Of a stretch of DNA of 64,000 nucleotides, positions 57,120-64,000 are shown one piece after another. Numbering within the stretch: the stretch's first letter is position 1; each line of letters starts with the position of its first letter. The position numbers and the translations under genes were made by a program. Below the pieces are notes generated by a model. It was not told the DNA's origin, did not search any database, and worked only from the letters and a program-made list of their open reading frames with translations. Origin of the DNA: Anaerobacillus alkalilacustris (GTDB lineage: Bacteria; Bacillota; Bacilli; Bacillales; Anaerobacillaceae); assembly GCF_001866005.1 (NCBI RefSeq), contig NZ_MLQR01000029.1:215269-279268 (forward strand), read 5' to 3'.

Positions 57120-58829
57120 ATGTCATTTGACGGAACAATTGTACATGCAGTGGTAAAAGAACTAAATAATACTTTACTTACTGGAAAAATAACTAAAATA
57201 TATCAACCTTATAAAACAGAATTAGTCTTTACAGTTCGGGCAAAAGGCTCAACAAAACAATTACTTATTTCTGCAAATCCGAGTTTTGCACGATTACATT
57301 TAACAAATGAAAAGCTTGATAACCCTTCTCAACCACCAATGTTTTGTATGTTATTACGAAAACATTTAGAGGGTGGAATAATTGAGGAAATAAAACAATT
57401 AGATTTAGAAAGAATTATCACTATTAAAATTAGAGCTCGAAACGAACTAGGAGATATAACTTATAAAAAGTTAATGGTTGAGATTATGGGGCGTCACAGC
57501 AATATCGTATTATTAGATGAAACAGACGACAAAATATTGGATAGTATTAAACATTTATCACCTGGGATAAATAGTTATCGAACCATTTTACCAGGACATA
57601 CATATAAACTTCCACCAGAGCAAGAAAAGTTGAACCCGATGGAAATTGATGAAAACACATTTATTAAAAAAATAGATTTTAATGTTGGTAAAATAGACAC
57701 TCAGATTGTGAAACAGTTTTCAGGATTGTCTCCACAAATAGCAACCGAAATCATATATTCAGCAGGACTAGTAAATCGAGAAACTCTAACGAAAACTTTC
57801 TTTGAGGTAATAGATGTACTAAAAAATAATAAATTCGAGCCACAAATAACTGTTACCGAGAAAAAGGAATATTTTTCAATTATCCCCTTAACACACTTAA
57901 ATGGAACGAATCAAACGTTTACGTCTGTTAGCGAGATGCTCACCAGGTTTTACTTTGGAAAAGCAGAACGAGATCGAGTCCACCAGCAAGCAAATGACTT
58001 AGAGCGGTTTCTTAAAAATGAATACCAAAAAAATAAAACAAAAATAAAAAAGCTTCAGCTAACATTAAAGAATGCAGAAGATGCAGCAAAATACCGCAAA
58101 TTTGGTGAACTTTTAACTGCTTACTTACATGAAATAAAAAAGGGTGAGAAACATATAGAAGTGATTGATTTCTATGATGAAGAAGGAAAATCAATTATGA
58201 TTACCCTTGATCCAAGAAAAAATCCTTCTGAAAATGCTCAAAGTTATTTTAAAAAGTATAATAAAGCTAAAAACTCTTTAGATATAGTGCAAGAACAAAT
58301 TAATAAAGCAAATGATGAACTCATTTACTTAGAAGAAATTTTGAGTCAAATGGAAACAGCAGCCCCTAAAGATATTGCTGAAATACGCGAGGAGCTTGTT
58401 GAAGGCGGTTATCTGCGCAATCGAAACAAGAAACAAACCAAAAAACAGAAAGAAACTAAACCGAATTTAGAAGAATATAAGTCCTCATCCGGATTAGATA
58501 TTTTAGTTGGAAAAAATAATAAGCAAAACGAATATTTAAAAAACAAATTAGCAAGACGTGACGAAACGTGGTTACATACAAAGGATATTCCTGGATCTCA
58601 TGTGGTGATTAAAAGTAATCAAATTGATGAAAGGACATTAATAGAAGCCGCGACAATAGCAGCCTACTTCAGTAAAGCACGTCAATCAAGCTCGGTACCT
58701 GTTGATTATACACTTATAAAACACGTGAAAAAACCGAGTGGCTCAAGACCAGGATATGTTATTTACGACAATCAAACAACACTTTATGTTACTCCGGACG
58801 AAGAGCTTGTTAGGAACTTAAGAAAATAA
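57120..58829 (+). CDS. rqcH: ribosome quality control protein RqcH (YloA, FbpA-like), 569 aa
   Basis: RqcH binds split 50S subunits with stalled peptides and adds alanine tails that mark them for degradation. The NFACT-N domain starts MSFDGTIVHAVVKELN, followed by PSFARLHLT and PPMFCMLLRKHLEGG. Coiled coils lie at about 285-420. The NFACT-R part has GLDILVGKNNKQNEYL and DETWLHTKDIPGSHVVI. I start at ATG 57120, after GGAGTGA. The GTG at 57111 overlaps that site. It is on the plus strand, divergent from yloB. Confidence 0.95.
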   Translation: MSFDGTIVHAVVKELNNTLLTGKITKIYQPYKTELVFTVRAKGSTKQLLISANPSFARLHLTNEKLDNPSQPPMFCMLLRKHLEGGIIEEIKQLDLERIITIKIRARNELGDITYKKLMVEIMGRHSNIVLLDETDDKILDSIKHLSPGINSYRTILPGHTYKLPPEQEKLNPMEIDENTFIKKIDFNVGKIDTQIVKQFSGLSPQIATEIIYSAGLVNRETLTKTFFEVIDVLKNNKFEPQITVTEKKEYFSIIPLTHLNGTNQTFTSVSEMLTRFYFGKAERDRVHQQANDLERFLKNEYQKNKTKIKKLQLTLKNAEDAAKYRKFGELLTAYLHEIKKGEKHIEVIDFYDEEGKSIMITLDPRKNPSENAQSYFKKYNKAKNSLDIVQEQINKANDELIYLEEILSQMETAAPKDIAEIREELVEGGYLRNRNKKQTKKQKETKPNLEEYKSSSGLDILVGKNNKQNEYLKNKLARRDETWLHTKDIPGSHVVIKSNQIDERTLIEAATIAAYFSKARQSSSVPVDYTLIKHVKKPSGSRPGYVIYDNQTTLYVTPDEELVRNLRK

Positions 58830-58881
58830 TAATCATGTAGGCTTTGTCACGAGATCTAACTTGAAAAATATGCAGTTTCTT

Positions 58882-59117
58882 AAATAAGTAAAGCGCAAGC
58901 GCCTTGGTCACGAGCAGCTGCTCCTGTGCCACTCCGTTTGCTCAAGAGCAATTGTTTTCCGTGCGACGAGTAATCGCAGGAGCAAAGTAGCATGGAGCAT
59001 ATTCAAGAAGTAATCCAAGAAGACATTGAAGTCAGTAACTTGACTGAAGTGACCGAGCTCGTAGGCTGCTTGCGCTAGACAGTTTCCAAGTTAGAAATTT
59101 ATAAATTCTGATAATGT
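58882..59117 (+). repeat. family R repeat, copy 4 (about 235 bp)
   Basis: The inverted ends are AGCGCAAGC (58892-58900) and GCTTGCGCT (59068-59076). It has a single GTGCGACGAGTAATCGCAGG module (about 58959) and the segment TGCCACTCCGTTTGCTC that also occurs at 13008. The tail TTAGAAATTTATAAATTCTG runs into the pyrE terminator. With the terminator it fills the rqcH-pyrE gap, 58830-59159. Confidence 0.85.
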
Positions 59118-59153
59118 AAAAAAACGCTTGCGTGTAATAACACAAGCGTTTTA
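59116..59153 (-). terminator. Rho-independent terminator of the pyr operon
   Basis: AAAACGCTTG (59121-59130) pairs with CAAGCGTTTT (59143-59152), extended by GTG/CAC inside the loop. Seven T follow in the minus direction. It lies seven bases after pyrE. Confidence 0.9.
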
Positions 59154-59159
59154 ATTACT

Positions 59160-59769
59160 TTAAGCCATCCAATCTAAGGTAGCTGGATTGTTACGCCATT
59201 TTTTTAATTTTTCTAAATCGGTATCCGTAATCATTTTTTGTTCATTTGCTACTTCTATTAAAGTAGAATAATCGGTTATCGTATAATACTCTAACTCTGC
59301 ATCTTCTAACTGTTTATTTCCTTTTTCTAACCCATATGTAAAAATGGCTACAACTCCAAGGACATTTACACCAGCTTCAAGTAAGGCTTCTTTCGTTGTT
59401 ATGACGCTTCCACCTGTAGAAATTAAATCTTCCACAATTACGACGTTTTGTCCTGGCTTTACAAGACCTTCAATTTGATTTCCTTTCCCATGCTCTTTTG
59501 CTTTACCACGTACATATACCATAGGTAAATTTAAATTTTCACTTACCCAAGCAGCATGCGGAATTCCTGCTGTCGCGGTACCTGCTACCACATCAACTGA
59601 AGGAAAATGCTTAGTGATTAATTCTTCTAATCCAATAGCAATCTTTCTACGTACTAATGGATAAGAAAGAGTTAAACGATTGTCACAATAAATTGGTGAT
59701 TTTATCCCTGATGTCCATGTAAATGGATCATTTGGACGAAGATGCACTGCTTCGATTTGTAGTAAATGA

Positions 59770-59789
<20 letters not shown>
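59160..59789 (-). CDS. pyrE: orotate phosphoribosyltransferase, 209 aa
   Basis: PyrE makes OMP from orotate and PRPP. The PRPP-binding motif is [15 protein letters not shown] near residue 115. [14 protein letters not shown] is the orotate-side loop and [12 protein letters not shown] a further conserved part. It overlaps the end of pyrF by 20 bases and is the last gene of the operon, before a strong terminator. Confidence 0.97.
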
Positions 59790-62184
<2,395 letters not shown>

Positions 62185-62188
<4 letters not shown>

Positions 62189-64000
62189 TTTAAAGTCACC
62201 GCCGTTTTTTGTTCCTCAAATGATGGCATTGGCTCTGATGCAAATGTAATTAATTCTAATACACGTAATAATGCTTCCGCAGTGTCCATGCTTGTTAAAC
62301 ACACCACGCCATTTTCAACGGCTTCACGACGAATTCTAAACCCATCACGGAGTGGTTGCTTTCCTTTTGTTAACGTATTAATGACAAACTGTGCATGACC
62401 TTTACGAATAACATCTAACATATGTGGCTCTTCTCCACCAATTTTGTTTACTACTGTCACAGGGATATTATCTTCTTTCACAACTGCCGCTGTACCTTCT
62501 GTTGCAAGTATATGATATCCAATTCGGTGGAAACGACGTACTAACTCCATTGCTTCTTCTTTATCTTTGTCTGCTACAGTAAATAGTACTGACCCATGTG
62601 TAGGAATTTTCATTCCTGAAGCTACTAATCCCTTATACAGAGCTTTTGCTAACGAATAATCTCGTCCCATAACCTCACCAGTAGATTTCATCTCAGGCCC
62701 AAGCGTAATATCAACATCACGTAGTTTCGCAAACGAGAACACTGGTACCTTTACTGAAACTTCTTTTGGTTCTGGTACATATCCTGTTTCATAACCTAAG
62801 TCGTTAAGGTTAATTCCTAATATCGCCTTTGTTGCTAAGTTAGCCATTGGTACGCCCGTAATTTTACTTAAAAATGGAACCGTACGACTAGAACGAGGAT
62901 TTACTTCTAGTACATAAACTTCATCTTCATGAAGAACGAATTGAATGTTCAACAAACCAACAATGTTTAAACCTTTAGCTAGTTTTATCGTTCTTTCAAC
63001 AATCTTATCCTTCGTTTCTTTTGATAAGCTCTGTGGTGGGTATACCGCAATGGAGTCACCAGAATGAACACCAGCTCTTTCGATATGCTCCATAATTCCT
63101 GGAATAACTACAGTCTCACCATCACTAATAGCATCTACTTCAATTTCCTTACCAATTAAATAACGGTCAATTAAAACAGGGTGCTTCGGATTAATCTTAG
63201 CTGCATTTTCCATATAACGAAGTAATTCAGCTTCATAATAAACAATCTCCATAGCACGCCCACCTAATACGTAAGAAGGACGAACTAAAACAGGATAACC
63301 AATTTTACGAGCAATTTCTACTGCTTGATCAACGCTTGTTGCTGTACGACCTAATGGTTGTGGTACTTGCAGCTGCTGTAGGGCTTGTTCAAACTTATCA
63401 CGATTTTCAGCGCGGTCCATGTCTTCTAAAGAAGTTCCTAAAATCTTAACACCTCGAGCTTCTAACTCTTCGGCTAAGTTAATTGCTGTTTGACCACCAA
63501 ACTGCACAATAACTCCTAGTGGTTTTTCGTGATTAATAATATGCATAACATCTTCAACAGCTAACGGTTCAAAGTATAATTTATCTGAAATACTGAAATC
63601 AGTAGATACCGTTTCAGGATTATTGTTAATAATAATGGCTTCATAACCTGCTTCTTTAATTGCAAGGACAGTGTGAACTGTTGCGTAGTCAAACTCAATC
63701 CCTTGACCGATACGAATTGGACCAGACCCTAAAACAACGATACTCTTTTTATCTGTAATAATTGATTCATTTTCTTCTTCATAAGTTCCGTAGTAATATG
63801 GCGTAGCTGAAGCAAACTCAGCTGCACACGTATCAACCATTTTATACACCGGAACAATACCTTTTTCATAACGGAAATTATAGACATCATTTTCAGTACA
63901 CTTCCAAAATGAAGCAATCGCATCGTCTGAAAATCCTAGTTCTTTCGCTTCTTGAAGAATTTCTTGGTTAAATGCTTCTGCTTTTAACGTTTCTTCGAAT
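62185..64000 (-). CDS. carB: carbamoyl-phosphate synthase large subunit, C-terminal part (cut by the right edge)
   Basis: This is the pyrimidine-type CPSase large subunit (PyrAB). About 605 codons are visible. The frame stays open to the window edge ([12 protein letters not shown] then [13 protein letters not shown]), so the internal GTG near 63849 is not the start. Visible parts are the second ATP-grasp half ([45 protein letters not shown]) and the MGS-like allosteric domain at the C-terminus ([18 protein letters not shown]). The missing N-terminal half should lie to the right. It leads carB-pyrK-pyrD-pyrF-pyrE. Confidence 0.97.

Overview
The window is a contiguous piece of a low-GC Bacillaceae chromosome. 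It matches, gene for gene over most of its length, the block that runs in Bacillus subtilis from the pyrimidine operon (pyrAB/pyrK/pyrD/pyrF/pyrE) to codV-clpQ. Evidence for a spore-forming Bacillus relative: a 26-codon spoVM beside rpmB, the fapR-plsX-fabD-fabG-acpP operon with a FapR operator, ylqD/ylqG/ylqH, remA, rqcH, prpC-prkC, and a serine/threonine kinase with PASTA repeats. The genus cannot be fixed from sequence alone. Nearly all genes are on the minus strand. The exceptions are a yfkK homologue, rpmB and rqcH.

Layout, following minus-strand transcription from right to left: carB (cut by the right edge), pyrK, pyrD, pyrF, pyrE (64000-59160); rqcH on the plus strand, divergent from a calcium-type P-ATPase (58829-54259); yloC, remA, gmk, rpoZ, coaBC, priA, fmt, rsmB, rlmN, prpC, prkC, rsgA, rpe (53740-39760); thiT-thiN, then spoVM facing rpmB (39329-37670); asp23-like yloU, fakA, a degV/fakB gene, sdaAB, sdaAA, recG (37357-30638); the FapR regulon operon fapR-plsX-fabD-fabG-acpP and rnc (30552-25893); yfkK (plus strand); smc, ftsY, ylxM, ffh, rpsP, khpA, ylqD, rimM, trmD, rplS, lepB, rbgA, rnhB, ylqG, ylqH (24579-10343); two overlapping small genes (9900-9522); sucC-sucD, dprA, topA, trmFO, xerC, hslV (8742-358). 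The first 100 bases hold a plus-strand ORF tail that does not belong to the conserved block.

Functionally the window joins nucleotide synthesis (pyr, gmk), translation and RNA maturation (rimM, trmD, rlmN, rsmB, trmFO, fmt, rbgA, rsgA, ribosomal proteins), protein export (ffh, ftsY, lepB), chromosome maintenance (smc, topA, xerC, priA, recG, dprA, rnhB), fatty acid and phospholipid synthesis (fakA/degV, plsX, fab genes under FapR), TCA cycle (sucCD) and muropeptide-sensing phosphorylation (prkC/prpC).

The coding content is ordinary housekeeping. The unusual material is intergenic. At least three families of non-coding repeats sit between the genes: a GC-richer element of about 325 bp with short inverted ends (near-intact copies at 9150, 24805, 25588 and 58885, plus decayed copies), a palindromic element with two stacked hairpins (10050, 39415, 54057, partly 3324), and an imperfect-hairpin element of about 115 bp (11970, 51250, 53986). 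One copy of the second family is nested inside a copy of the third. Three near-intact copies of the first family end exactly against the terminator of a minus-strand gene. Other departures from the conserved order are the absence of hslU next to hslV, the absence of def between priA and fmt, a degV gene placed beside fakA, thiT placed before thiN, and yfkK bracketed by repeats between smc and rnc.
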